A stretch of DNA of 38,106 nt, from positions 1 through 38,106 of the forward strand of contig CAZCHK010000018.1 of the NCBI GenBank assembly GCA_964498605.1, read 5' to 3'. Origin of the DNA: JBGQAS01 sp964498605. GTDB taxonomy: Bacteria; Chloroflexota; Anaerolineae; Anaerolineales; Anaerolineaceae. Each line of letters opens with the position of its first letter. Positions within the stretch are counted from its first letter, which is position 1. This document shows, in pieces, positions 6,593 to 14,457 of this stretch. A model generated the notes under the pieces. The model did not search any database and was not told where the DNA came from. It saw nothing but the letters and a program-made list of their open reading frames with translations. A program made the translations under genes and the position numbers.

Positions 6593-7591
6593 TCAGTTTG
6601 ATAACTCCGCCAGTGTTGCCACTCGCGGCTGATATCCATACACGCTCGAATGGTCGAACTTCACGAGGTCTTTCAGCTCAAAAGCACCCTCTTTCCAAAG
6701 CTCGTACCTTTGCGCTCCCAGCTTCTCTTCCTGCAGGCTGGGATCTAGCCTCTCGAACCAATTCAAGCCTGCCTCCCACTGGGGACCTTTCGTTCCTTCC
6801 ACGATCGGTACCGCTGTGCACTTGCCGCCCGGGTGATCGTCCAGATCATCATCGGTCTGCAGGATCTCTCCATCAAGCATCAGGCAGGCCAGGCAGGCCG
6901 TCTCTTTCTTGACCATGCGCTTGAAACCCGATACGACACCGGACTCCCGATACTGCTGCAGGCTTGCCTCGCGGTAAGTTCTGGCCACTTCTGTCCGCGC
7001 GATCAGTACCGCGCGCTCCAGACCCATTCCGCTGCCGTTCACCATCTCGTTCACGATCGTCTTCACGCCGGATCCGCGGGCGATCCCATTCAGAAGCGCG
7101 TCCCGCAATCCGTCCACCGCATCCGGGATGGCATTTGCCAGGAGAGTGCTCAACGGAGATCCGTCTTTCAGGAACCCCGCCATCGTTTCCACCGCTTTCA
7201 GATCCAGCTTGTGGAAAGTCAGATCCGTCTGCGTGATGATCGAATCCCGCGCGGCGGTCAGTCCCAGAAACGCTGAATCGAGCTGGTTCTTGCCAATGGT
7301 TTCCGCCGCAAAACCTGAATATTTTTTGATAGCGGCTTGCATTTGTGTTTGAAGGTCCTGATAACGCTTATCCAGCAGGATCATCTGCTCCGTGATGGCC
7401 GTACCGTTGGCTTTTCGTTCGAGCATCTCGCGTGCCAAAAGCTCCATATCCGTCTCGAGGCGGTTCATCGCCTTAAGCCACTCTTCAGCCATGTGATCCA
7501 TCACATCGACATCCATGGCATCGAGCGCCTTGCGGTACTCCCGCAGCAAGCGCAGAACCTCGGGTTCTCGCGGATCAACTGGCGGTAGCAT
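6593..7591 (-). CDS. Minor head protein, MuF-like
   Basis: This 332-residue protein belongs with the Mu gpF / SPP1 gp7 minor head proteins that associate with the portal and help DNA ejection. The first half is helical (DMELLAREMLERKA...). The MuF core follows: ERAVLIARTEVARTYREASL, then a Cys/His set (ETACLACLMLDGE ... HPGGKCTAVPI) fitting a small metal site. Its start overlaps the end of the portal gene by 17 nt, and GAGGTGAAGG precedes ATG 7591. No toxin or other effector domain is fused at the C-terminus; the last 80 residues are ordinary charged sequence. Confidence 0.88.
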   Translation of the reverse strand: MLPPVDPREPEVLRLLREYRKALDAMDVDVMDHMAEEWLKAMNRLETDMELLAREMLERKANGTAITEQMILLDKRYQDLQTQMQAAIKKYSGFAAETIGKNQLDSAFLGLTAARDSIITQTDLTFHKLDLKAVETMAGFLKDGSPLSTLLANAIPDAVDGLRDALLNGIARGSGVKTIVNEMVNGSGMGLERAVLIARTEVARTYREASLQQYRESGVVSGFKRMVKKETACLACLMLDGEILQTDDDLDDHPGGKCTAVPIVEGTKGPQWEAGLNWFERLDPSLQEEKLGAQRYELWKEGAFELKDLVKFDHSSVYGYQPRVATLAELSN

Positions 7592-8918
7592 CCTTCACCT
7601 CGTTCATACTCGCTGCGGCATCGCGCGCCTTATCCAGGAGCGCTTTTGCCAGTGAACTATTGCGCTTGTTTGCTTCGTCCTGGTCTTTCTTCAGCTGCGC
7701 CAGCTCGTCATCAGTCCAACCTTCCTCACGCAGAACGGTCGTCAGGGGAATCCCCGCCTGCACGTTCACATTTCGCGAGTTGGCTTCAGCAGTGGGTTGG
7801 ATCGTCTTTGGCGATTCCCACACCGGCTTGATGTCGGTGGGTACAGTGGAGATATTGTTCACCTTCAGGATGAACGCTCCCAGCTCCTGCCAGCCACTTG
7901 TGAAGTTGGTCGCGAGCTGCTCCACCTTTTTCACCAGGGGAGCTTCCAGCGCCACAAGCGCGTCGCCTGAAATGCCACTGGTCCCAGCATCAGCAAAGTA
8001 GTGCTTGGGGATCTTGGTGACAATGGCAACGAAATTTGCCTGGCGATCGATCGCCTCCAGGTAGCCCTGCAGGTTCGTCTCGTTGAACTCCCCGACAACG
8101 GTCTGCTGCCCGATCCCGTCCGAAGCGGGAATGGACCAGATCACGCCTGGACTGTTCTTGAGCATCTCCGTGTCCGCCTGGGAGATGATGTAGCGCTGCT
8201 TGAAAGCTCCAAATTCCGCGGCCACCATCATGTCGCTGAAAAGTTTGTTGACCGCGTCCTGGTTGGACTGGATCTTGTCGAAGACGGATTTGGCGCGGTG
8301 CCTGCCAACGCGGATCGGGAAGACCGGGATCTCCCCAAATTTGTTGGGTTCAGCATCACCCAGCTCTTTGAAAACCTTGGCATTCTCCGGGAGCGAGGTG
8401 GCTTTGGCGGTCTTGTAATGCTCCAGTCGGTCCGGGTAGTAAAGCGTCATGTTGTAACAGCCCGTGCTGTCCTTCCACCATTTCGCGGCGTACTGCTTGC
8501 GCTTGGGGCGGTCCGGGTCGTAGAAAATGTGCACCATTCGTGAGCTGTTATAGTAAAGCTCCAGGTTGTTGTCCCCATCCGGCCAGGCGATGATATAAGC
8601 CTCTCCGGTCACAAGCGCGTCCTGGTGGGCATCGAAAGCATCCTGCTGCAAGCCGTTGCGGTTCCAGGCTTCATGCAGGATCCCGTTGGCTTTTTTGTCT
8701 GCAGTGCTCAACCCCTTCAGCGTGATCCGGTCGAGGAGCGTGTCCACGACCACGGAGCACCAGTTCATCTCGAAATGCACCAGGTAGTCCTTGAACATCT
8801 CTCGCAACCGCTCCGTGGAATACTTCAAAGGCTGAGGGCCGTCGTAATACTCCCACTTCAGCTGGCTGCTCACGTTCTTCGACTTCAAAATCTCGACCGC
8901 ATTTTCCAGATCTGTCAT
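7575..8918 (-). CDS. Portal protein, SPP1 gp6-like
   Basis: This 447-residue protein would form the 12-subunit ring through which DNA is packaged and ejected. It has the SPP1 gp6 family pattern: an N-terminal domain (WEYYDGPQPLKYS ... VVVDTLLDRITLKG), the wing (DAHQDALVTGEAYIIAWPD ... MVHIFYDPDRP), a stem/crown region (SNQDAVNKLFSDMMVAAEFGA), and IPKHYFADAGTSGISGDAL. The C-terminal 60 residues are charged and helical. It follows the large terminase with TAA/ATG nearly touching and overlaps the MuF gene. Length is within the family range. Confidence 0.92.
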   Translation of the reverse strand: MTDLENAVEILKSKNVSSQLKWEYYDGPQPLKYSTERLREMFKDYLVHFEMNWCSVVVDTLLDRITLKGLSTADKKANGILHEAWNRNGLQQDAFDAHQDALVTGEAYIIAWPDGDNNLELYYNSSRMVHIFYDPDRPKRKQYAAKWWKDSTGCYNMTLYYPDRLEHYKTAKATSLPENAKVFKELGDAEPNKFGEIPVFPIRVGRHRAKSVFDKIQSNQDAVNKLFSDMMVAAEFGAFKQRYIISQADTEMLKNSPGVIWSIPASDGIGQQTVVGEFNETNLQGYLEAIDRQANFVAIVTKIPKHYFADAGTSGISGDALVALEAPLVKKVEQLATNFTSGWQELGAFILKVNNISTVPTDIKPVWESPKTIQPTAEANSRNVNVQAGIPLTTVLREEGWTDDELAQLKKDQDEANKRNSSLAKALLDKARDAAASMNEVKDATAS

Positions 8919-10478
8919 TTAGCCCTCGTGTTGGGTTGCCTTGCGCCTGCCAGCGCGCCTGGCGATCATCTGCAGGTCTCCGCTTGCCGTGTCGACCTGG
9001 TCATCGTGTTTACCTTTAGGGAATAAAAGCGCTTCCCGGATAAATCCGAGGTTCCATTCCCCGCGTACCAGCTTTACCTTTCCCTGGCGCGCCCTTACCT
9101 GGACGTTCCTGGCACGCTCTTCCTTGTCCCCGATCGGCAGGATCGGTTCGATCGAAACAGCGGCCAGTTCCGGATCCTTCAGAAAATCACGCAGCACCAG
9201 CGATTGGAAGTTGACCTTTTCAACTCCCCAGCGCACACCCACTTCGGAAGGCAGGAGCATGGTTGCCTTGACCATGGGCAAAAACTTGGTCAGCTCATGC
9301 TCGCGGATCATGTCCCGGTAATAGATGTCCCCGGTCTTCGTATCCATCGCGCCTGCCAAGCAGGTGTTCCAGTCCGCCGTCTGACTTTCACCCAGCGCCA
9401 GGTCCATGTAACGGACCCACTTCAAACCTTCAGGCACTTCACCACGCTCCACGACCTTGAAATCACTCTCGATAAAGAATCCGCTGTCCATCGGGCGCGG
9501 CATCTGCTGATAAATGGCTGCGAAATCATAATCCCCGGCTGTCACGCGCTCGCGCTCCAGGTAATTTCGATCGTATTTCTCCGGCCAAAGCACTTCCCCG
9601 GGTTCCCTTCCCAGCATATCTTCCAGGGGGATGTAGATCCCGCGCAGCATCAGTTCGCGGATCTCCGCTTCGCTGTGTGGGTACTGATCCGCCTCCAGCG
9701 CGATGGCTGGCAGGAAGATGATCTTCCATTGATCAGCAAGTGGATCCGAGACCATTTGTTTCAAAAGCTCTCCGGCCAGGTCTTCAGGGCTCCAGCGCGT
9801 GTGGGTGATCACGATGGCACCGCCTTTTTCAAGACGGTTGTGCGCGGCGGACTTGTACCAGCTGTTCACCGTGTCGCGGTAGTTCTCACTTTCGGCATCC
9901 TTGCGGTTCTTGAACGGGTCATCGATGACCAGCAAGTGGGCGCCCTGCCCGGTGATACCGCCTCCCACACCAGCCGCGACCACACCTCCGCGGTACGGCC
10001 GTGCCAGGTCCCAGTTGCTTTTAGCCTGGCTGTCCTCGCTCAGCTCCACCGGTATTTCCAGCGCTGATTTCTCGCCAAACAGCGCCTTGAACTCCGGGCT
10101 GGTGAAATAATTGCGGATCTCGCTCGAATTCTTCTGCGCCAGATCAGCACCATAGCTGGTGACGATGATGCGCGAGTCAGGCATAACGCCCAAAAGCCAG
10201 CTCGGGAAGATCCTCGATACCAGCTCCGTTTTTCCGGTCCTTGGCGGCTGAAAGATCATCAGCCTGCCGGTGCCTTCTTTGCCTTCCGTGCGAATGTACT
10301 GGGCCACTTCTTCCAGCGCGTCCGCGATCAACAGGTGATGGTCCATCGCCCGATACCACGGCGCCATGTACTGCGCGTACGCGATCAAACGGCGCTTGGC
10401 CAGCTCGCGCCTGGTCAGCTCTTCCAAAGCCTGGTCGGGTTGGATCACCCTTGTGGTCGTTTCTGCGACTGCCTGCAT
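8919..10478 (-). CDS. terL: Terminase large subunit (packaging ATPase and nuclease)
   Basis: This 519-residue motor protein pumps DNA into the procapsid and cuts it. Seen: Walker A PPRTGKTE (78-85), Walker B LLVIDD (182-187) followed by PFKNRKDAES, a coupling-motif region near GAIVITHTRWSPEDL, and an RNase H-like nuclease with RYMDLALGES (near 350) and a C-terminal HDDQVD (491-496). The last motif recalls the terminase set related to archaeal phage psiM2, which packages by headful; that fits the circular ends seen here but is only a hint. It lies 6 nt downstream of the small subunit. Confidence 0.94.
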   Translation of the reverse strand: MQAVAETTTRVIQPDQALEELTRRELAKRRLIAYAQYMAPWYRAMDHHLLIADALEEVAQYIRTEGKEGTGRLMIFQPPRTGKTELVSRIFPSWLLGVMPDSRIIVTSYGADLAQKNSSEIRNYFTSPEFKALFGEKSALEIPVELSEDSQAKSNWDLARPYRGGVVAAGVGGGITGQGAHLLVIDDPFKNRKDAESENYRDTVNSWYKSAAHNRLEKGGAIVITHTRWSPEDLAGELLKQMVSDPLADQWKIIFLPAIALEADQYPHSEAEIRELMLRGIYIPLEDMLGREPGEVLWPEKYDRNYLERERVTAGDYDFAAIYQQMPRPMDSGFFIESDFKVVERGEVPEGLKWVRYMDLALGESQTADWNTCLAGAMDTKTGDIYYRDMIREHELTKFLPMVKATMLLPSEVGVRWGVEKVNFQSLVLRDFLKDPELAAVSIEPILPIGDKEERARNVQVRARQGKVKLVRGEWNLGFIREALLFPKGKHDDQVDTASGDLQMIARRAGRRKATQHEG

Positions 10479-10484
10479 TCTCAG

Positions 10485-11117
10485 CTACGCTCCAGATTCC
10501 AGTTGCTTTTCCGGTTTCGGATAGTTCTCCGAAGCCTTAGCGATGCGCATCAACTCCTCATCGCTGAGATTCTTGATGTCCTCGATCCCTGGAACTTTCT
10601 TTACGTCCACCTTCATGCGCGGGACATAATCCCCGAGCATCTCCAGCGCCATTTTCCGATCAGGGTGATGCTTGTAATCCGGATCCGTCGCGCTCCTGAT
10701 CAGTGCGTCGTAAAAATCACGCCGATGCTCAAAGAGCGGACTTGACTGGAACACAGCGATCACGTCATCAATGGCCGGGTTCTTTTTTCTCCAGGTATTG
10801 ATCACGCGGTCAGAGGTCAGCCCAAGCACCTGTTTTGCCAGCTCCATCTGCGTGGCTGGATAACGGGACTTTTTCGGACTGGATGCCCAGGCGATATAGA
10901 CCGCCAGGCGCCAGTTCCATCCCTGGCTGCGCAGATAGCGGTAATCCTCGAACCAGCTTGTGGGGGACCCGCTCTCAAATTTTGTCAGGGCTGCCTCACT
11001 GCGCCGCCTGGCCTCTTCCGGAGAGAAATAAGCACCATCGCCATCGGTCATCTCCTCTTCGAGGTTCAAACCAAGGGCGATCTGCTCATAGTCCAGGTTC
11101 TGCTGCGTGTTTGCCAA
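10485..11117 (-). CDS. terS: Terminase small subunit
   Basis: This 210-residue protein sits directly upstream of the large terminase and would recognise the packaging site. A helix-turn-helix lies around residues 107-135 (MELAKQVLGLTSDRVINTWRK), preceded by an acidic N-terminus and followed by helical segments suited to ring formation (FYDALIRSATDPDYKHHPDRKMALEML). The start is TTG 11117, with AAAGGAAA about 6-8 nt upstream; no ATG fits the frame better. The packaging site is unknown, but in many phages it lies within or near this gene. Confidence 0.85.
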   Translation of the reverse strand: MANTQQNLDYEQIALGLNLEEEMTDGDGAYFSPEEARRRSEAALTKFESGSPTSWFEDYRYLRSQGWNWRLAVYIAWASSPKKSRYPATQMELAKQVLGLTSDRVINTWRKKNPAIDDVIAVFQSSPLFEHRRDFYDALIRSATDPDYKHHPDRKMALEMLGDYVPRMKVDVKKVPGIEDIKNLSDEELMRIAKASENYPKPEKQLESGA

Positions 11118-11127
11118 ATTGTTTCCT

Positions 11128-11367
11128 TTATCCGCCTGAAAGAAGGTTGGTGATCATCCAGATCAGGATGCTCCCCAGAACTGAAGCGATCAGTCCTGCC
11201 AGCCAGCCAGTCATACGGTCGATCTTTTTCTCAATGGCCCTGGTCGCGTCTTCGACTGTTTTCAGGCGCGTCTTGGCGCCTTCCTTGCCGTTCCCGTCGA
11301 TCCAGATCTCATGCTCGCAAACCTTCTGCTTCAGTGTTGCAAATTGCTCTGCTGTGACGGTAGCCAT
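11128..11367 (-). CDS. XhlA-like membrane-anchored lysis accessory protein
   Basis: This 79-residue protein has a helical N-terminal half (QFATLKQKVCEHE ... TRLKTVEDATRAIEKKIDRM) and one C-terminal transmembrane segment (GLIASVLGSILIWMITNLL). This resembles hemolysin XhlA-type proteins that work with holins. It lies between the holin-like gene and the small terminase. The lysis pair opens the late operon and is far from the lysin at 29796, unless lysis timing uses the whole polycistron. A spanin-like or structural role is less likely. Confidence 0.68.
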   Translation of the reverse strand: MATVTAEQFATLKQKVCEHEIWIDGNGKEGAKTRLKTVEDATRAIEKKIDRMTGWLAGLIASVLGSILIWMITNLLSGG

Positions 11368-11374
11368 CTTAGAC

Positions 11375-11659
11375 CTACGTCAGTTTGGTTGCTTTGTGAT
11401 ATCCGCTGCCCAGGAAGACATAGGCAAACAGTCCGGCGATGATCGTAAAATATGGAGCGATCGCCTCAAGCACTGCTGACGGGACGAAGAATATAACCAG
11501 CTGCGCGGCAATGGCAACGATCGCGCATGCCAGGAAGAACACCACCTGCTTGACACGACCCTGCAGGCCCTGGAACCATCCCCAACCCTCGAACAACCAG
11601 CTGATCACTGCCACAACACCAACCCCGGTCAGATACACCAAAAATTCGTTGATACTCAT
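11375..11659 (-). CDS. Holin-like small membrane protein
   Basis: This 94-residue protein has three predicted membrane segments: FLVYLTGVGVVAVISWLF (about 5-22), VVFFLACAIVAIAAQLVIFF (39-58) and IAPYFTIIAGLFAYVFL (67-83), with a short polar C-terminal tail (GSGYHKATKLT). Size and topology fit a class I holin, which would time lysis and release the GH25 lysin. It is the first gene after the late promoter and leader; GGGAG precedes ATG 11659. The sequence is not specific enough to name a holin family. Confidence 0.72.
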   Translation of the reverse strand: MSINEFLVYLTGVGVVAVISWLFEGWGWFQGLQGRVKQVVFFLACAIVAIAAQLVIFFVPSAVLEAIAPYFTIIAGLFAYVFLGSGYHKATKLT

Positions 11660-11671
11660 GAGTTACTCCCT

Positions 11672-11715
11672 GCCGCGCTTTTCGCGGCGTTCAGCCTGTT
11701 CTTGTGCAGGCTGAA
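11672..11715 (-). other. Two leader hairpins between late terminator and first late gene
   Basis: On the minus-strand RNA, 11715-11707 pairs with 11698-11690 (TTCAGCCTG / CAGGCTGAA, 9 bp, loop 8), and 11688-11683 pairs with 11677-11672 (GCCGCG-AAAAG-CGCGGC). Both lie after the terminator and before the holin-like start codon. They may protect a processed 5' end or form part of an antitermination structure. Confidence 0.55.
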
Positions 11716-11728
11716 ATAAAATAAAAAA

Positions 11729-11766
11729 ATGAGCGCCCACGCCGACCTCGGCCCGTGGGCGCTCAT
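11729..11766 (-). terminator. Intrinsic terminator/attenuator in the late leader
   Basis: A 12-bp stem pairs 11766-11755 with 11740-11729 (ATGAGCGCCCAC / GTGGGCGCTCAT), with an inner GCCGA-CC-TCGGC hairpin in the loop. On the minus strand it is followed at once by TTTTTTATTTTATTT. This is a textbook rho-independent terminator pointing toward the late genes, placed between a strong minus-strand promoter and the first late gene. It should stop late transcription unless antiterminated. It could also end stray transcripts coming antisense through the methyltransferase gene. Confidence 0.85.
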
Positions 11767-11776
11767 CTCCACAAAT

Positions 11777-11812
11777 TCCGGAACTACATCCGGATCGCAC
11801 CGTTTAGAACGG
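11777..11812 (-). other. Two small hairpins at the 5' end of the late leader RNA
   Basis: Just after the predicted late transcription start (about 11823), the RNA can form CCGTT-CTA-AACGG (11812-11800) and TCCGGA-loop-TCCGGA (11794-11777, loop 6). Two hairpins at the very start of a leader, followed by a terminator, recall the layout of put-type antitermination RNAs of HK022-like phages. That is an analogy in layout only; no sequence similarity is claimed. Confidence 0.4.
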
Positions 11813-11829
11813 ATTTTGTACTTATGGGT

Positions 11830-11858
11830 AATGTAGCACTTTTCTTATTATTTGTCAA
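11830..11858 (-). promoter_or_regulatory. Late operon promoter, minus strand
   Basis: On the minus strand, a perfect -35 box TTGACA (11858-11853) and TACATT as -10 (11835-11830) are separated by exactly 17 nt. It points to the holin-like gene and the whole late operon, with a leader of about 160 nt. The -35 lies within TGTCAACTTTTATA (plus strand, 11853-11866), which recurs exactly at the lysogeny switch, so repressor control is likely. Confidence 0.75.
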
Positions 11859-11938
11859 CTTTTATAGACTTTTAATTTCAGCGGACACCATTGCAGTTGT
11901 TGTACAATATTGATAACTAACTGCGACAGGTGGACAAC

Positions 11939-13477
11939 ATGACAACTGAAAACACGCTGTATTACGGTGATAACCTGAAGATCCTGCGGGATTATATCCA
12001 GGATGAAAGCGTTGACCTGATCTACCTGGATCCGCCGTTCAATTCCAACCGATCATACAATGTGCTCTTTAAAGACGAAGATGGGACCGGGGCGGATACC
12101 CAGATCAAAGCCTTCGATGATTCCTGGCATTGGGGAGAAACGGCTGAGTTAACTTACCGGGAGCTGGTCCAGAATGCTCCGATCAATGTGGGGACAATGA
12201 TCGAGGCCATGAGAAAATTCATTGGCACGAACCAGATGATGGCTTACCTGGTGATGATGGCGATCCGGCTCCTGGAGCTTAGACGTGTGCTAAAAAATTC
12301 AGGGAGCCTATTTCTTCATTGCGATCCTGCAGCTAGTCACTACTTAAAAATTCTGTTAGATATTACTTTTCATCCCGCACTTTTCCGGAATGAAATTATC
12401 TGGAATTACGGTAGAGGGGCAAGCAACATCAAAACCGCCTTGCCTAAAGGACATGAAACAATATTGTTTTATGCGAAAAGTGAAAATAACCAATGGAGTG
12501 CCCCTACGAGACCATATTCTGATAAATTGTTGAAGCTGTTAAAAAAGGATGACAAAGGTTTTTATTACACTCGCGGTTCACGAACTGGTCGAAGAATGAT
12601 CGCTGATTGGGAAAAAGAATCGAAAGTTGGATTAAAAACATACATTGACCCTGAATCAGGTGGGACAAAATGCACTGATGTTTGGAACGATGTTGGTGGT
12701 TATCCCAGATTTGGCGAAAGTCTCGGATATCCTACTCAAAAACCACTTGCACTTTTGGAGCGTATTATCCAGTCCTCCAGTAACCCAGGTGATGTGGTTA
12801 TGGATCCTTTCAGCGGTTGCGGAACTGCCATCACGGCCGCGCAAAAGCTGGACCGCCATTGGATCGGGATCGACATTTCCCACCTGGCGATCGCAATGCA
12901 CAAATCCAGGCTCCAGGATATGTTCGGGCTTGAACCTGGCCGTGATTACAAAGTGATCGGTGAACCAGAGGATCTCTGGGGAGCCCAGCAGCTGGCAAAG
13001 GATGACAGATATCAATTCCAGTGGTGGGCATTATCCCTGGCAGAAGCACGTCCCTTGGGAGAACAGGGAGGACGCGAAGGCAAGAAAGGATCTGACCGCG
13101 GTGTGGACGGGATCATTCGGTTCTTTGCTGGGAAGGACAAATTCGGTACGGCCATTGTCCAGGTAAAAAGTGGCCACGTGAACAGCTCTCATATTCGAGA
13201 TCTCAAAGGCGTCCTGGAGAGGGAGAAGGCTGAGGTGGGAATTTATATCACCCTGGAGGATCCTACCAGGGACATGGAAACTGAAGCTCTTGATGCCGGT
13301 TATTATCATTCCGATCTCTGGCAGAAGGATTATCGCAAGATCCAGATCCTGACGATCGAACAGCTGCTGGGCGGGAAGGATCCGGATCTGCCGGTCACTC
13401 CACCGGAAGCCAGTCCTTATAAGCAGGCTGAGAAAGTGAAGAAGAACGCGGGTGCCCAGGGAAAGCTGGATATTTAG
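11939..13477 (+). CDS. Beta-class DNA methyltransferase fused to Mrr-like nuclease domain
   Basis: This 512-residue protein has two parts. The N-terminal part is a beta-class amino-methyltransferase (target adenine N6 or cytosine N4): DPPF (31-34) comes before the SAM-binding DPFSGCGT (289-296). The C-terminal part has SDRGVDG (D390), then 17 residues, then QVKSG (Q408, K410), the D...QxK core of Mrr-like PD-(D/E)xK nucleases. ATG 11939 is chosen for AGGTGG 7 nt upstream. The middle (about 12300-12750), the likely target-recognition region, is more AT-rich than both ends, suggesting past exchange. It may be a combined modification-restriction enzyme or a methylase with a targeting module. It is the only plus-strand gene between two minus-strand blocks. 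Confidence 0.88.
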   Translation: MTTENTLYYGDNLKILRDYIQDESVDLIYLDPPFNSNRSYNVLFKDEDGTGADTQIKAFDDSWHWGETAELTYRELVQNAPINVGTMIEAMRKFIGTNQMMAYLVMMAIRLLELRRVLKNSGSLFLHCDPAASHYLKILLDITFHPALFRNEIIWNYGRGASNIKTALPKGHETILFYAKSENNQWSAPTRPYSDKLLKLLKKDDKGFYYTRGSRTGRRMIADWEKESKVGLKTYIDPESGGTKCTDVWNDVGGYPRFGESLGYPTQKPLALLERIIQSSSNPGDVVMDPFSGCGTAITAAQKLDRHWIGIDISHLAIAMHKSRLQDMFGLEPGRDYKVIGEPEDLWGAQQLAKDDRYQFQWWALSLAEARPLGEQGGREGKKGSDRGVDGIIRFFAGKDKFGTAIVQVKSGHVNSSHIRDLKGVLEREKAEVGIYITLEDPTRDMETEALDAGYYHSDLWQKDYRKIQILTIEQLLGGKDPDLPVTPPEASPYKQAEKVKKNAGAQGKLDI

Positions 13478-13509
13478 GTGCTATAATAAATTAATTCTTT
13501 GGAGGTATT

Positions 13510-13668
13510 ATGTTTTCAAAAGAATTACAATATTTCATTTCAAATCAAAATAAATTGCTCAAAAAATATCAAGGTAAATTTTTAGTTACTCATAAATCTT
13601 CTGGTTGTAAACCTGTATGTTTTGCAATACGAGCCAACATAATGGGTCCGATTTCTACGGCATCATGA
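13510..13668 (+). pseudogene. N-terminal stub of a DUF5678-like protein
   Basis: A strong Shine-Dalgarno (GGAGG) precedes ATG 13510. The first 27 residues (MFSKELQYFISNQNKLLKKY, then QGKFLV) look like the N-terminus of DUF5678-type proteins, usually longer and continuing with an Asp/Glu-rich helix and a GTFLIQ-like motif. From about 13590 the frame runs antisense into the end of the hicA-like gene and stops at 13668, giving 52 residues. The start of an older gene seems to have been cut by arrival of the toxin-antitoxin cassette. The family match is from memory; the truncation is inferred. Confidence 0.5.
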
Positions 13669-13802
13669 AAATCAAACCTATAATCATTAAACCCCTTTTT
13701 GCTCAGAATTCTTTTCGACCCACTCTGATTTTTTAGCACCCAACCCTTTTTTAATAGGGCCTTATAAACAATTCGCGCTTTAGTTGAAGGCCATCGGCTC
13801 AT
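13590..13802 (-). CDS. hicA: HicA-like toxin with altered catalytic position
   Basis: This 70-residue protein has the HicA layout, a small dsRBD-like mRNA interferase of type II toxin-antitoxin systems: helix (KARIVYKALLKKGWVL), strand turn with GS (28-29), strand (YRFDFHD) and C-terminal helix (IARIAKHTGL). In active HicA the GS turn is normally followed by the catalytic His; here residue 30 is Lys (QSGSKRIL). The toxin may thus be inactive or retuned. Its start overlaps the end of the hicB-like gene by 4 nt, so antitoxin comes first, as in hicBA-ordered loci. Family call good; activity doubtful. Confidence 0.75.
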   Translation of the reverse strand: MSRWPSTKARIVYKALLKKGWVLKNQSGSKRILSKKGFNDYRFDFHDAVEIGPIMLARIAKHTGLQPEDL

Positions 13803-14122
13803 TTGAGCACAAACTGAACATTCATGGTTTTACCATCGTAACCATATAAATGCTCAAGTTTGATATGCTCGTTTGTTAACTTTTGCACTTTCTCGATGGC
13901 GTCTTGAGAGGAGTTACCATAAACCATAACTCCAGGTAAATCCACATTTTCAGCAATCCATCTACCATCAACTTCTTGTTCGATTTCGATATGTACAGTT
14001 GGGGGAAATTGTATATTCACCAGCGCCTTTGTTGTACTAGCATTATACTCATTGACTCCTGAATCTCCAAAGACAAAGGAGGGATTTTTTAAAACCGCAG
14101 GAAAACTCTCAATTAATCCCAT
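13799..14122 (-). CDS. hicB: HicB-like antitoxin
   Basis: This 107-residue protein contains the HicB core, a partly degraded RNase H-like fold: VHIEIEQEVDGRWIAENVDL then PGVMVYGNSSQDAIEKVQKL (about 44-84). That part would bind and neutralise the HicA-like product. Unusually, about 35 N-terminal residues precede it, and the C-terminus lacks an obvious helix-turn-helix or ribbon-helix-helix DNA-binding domain, so autoregulation may depend on another protein such as the gene upstream. It overlaps hicA by 4 nt and the upstream gene by 10 nt. Confidence 0.78.
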   Translation of the reverse strand: MGLIESFPAVLKNPSFVFGDSGVNEYNASTTKALVNIQFPPTVHIEIEQEVDGRWIAENVDLPGVMVYGNSSQDAIEKVQKLTNEHIKLEHLYGYDGKTMNVQFVLK

Positions 14123-14436
14123 ATTTTTATTGTATCCCCAGGTTGTGCTTCACGTTGATTGGGTATCTTCCCAATAATTTTTTCTTGCATTGCTATTGCA
14201 TTTGCTAAACCTGTTGCTACTCCCTTAACAACACCTACTGGAAGAATGACTCGTGCAACAAGTTGTACATTAGGTGTATCTGATATTGGTTTTGATGGTT
14301 CGATTAAGTAAAAATCTAGATAAGCTTCATTACTTGTTATCGAAAAAAAGGCTTGATTTGCGAATACTGATTCACAACTTATTTGAGCTTTCTCTACCAA
14401 TTTCCTGACATCAAATGTCGGCGCTTCATTCTCCAT
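14113..14436 (-). CDS. DUF3467-like protein leading the hicBA cassette
   Basis: This 107-residue protein resembles DUF3467: an N-terminal segment, FSITSNEAYLDFYLIEPS, then VQLVARVILPVGVVKGVATG with a C-terminal helix. That family is small and functionally unassigned. ATG 14436 is chosen over an upstream in-frame ATG because GGAGGAG sits 4 nt before it. A sigma70 promoter lies 22 nt upstream. It overlaps hicB by 10 nt, making a three-gene unit of lower GC than its surroundings, as expected for a mobile accessory cassette. Confidence 0.62.
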   Translation of the reverse strand: MENEAPTFDVRKLVEKAQISCESVFANQAFFSITSNEAYLDFYLIEPSKPISDTPNVQLVARVILPVGVVKGVATGLANAIAMQEKIIGKIPNQREAQPGDTIKIWD

Positions 14437-14457
14437 TACTCCTCCAATGACATATTT

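Noticed and set aside
9204..10067. Plus-strand open frame of 287 residues opposite terminase
   Set aside because: Fully inside the large terminase gene on the other strand, no family resemblance.
11880..11938. Promoter for the methyltransferase (TTGCAG-17-TAACTA, or CGGACA-15-TACAAT)
   Set aside because: Either -10 or spacing is poor; a promoter must exist here but I cannot choose one.
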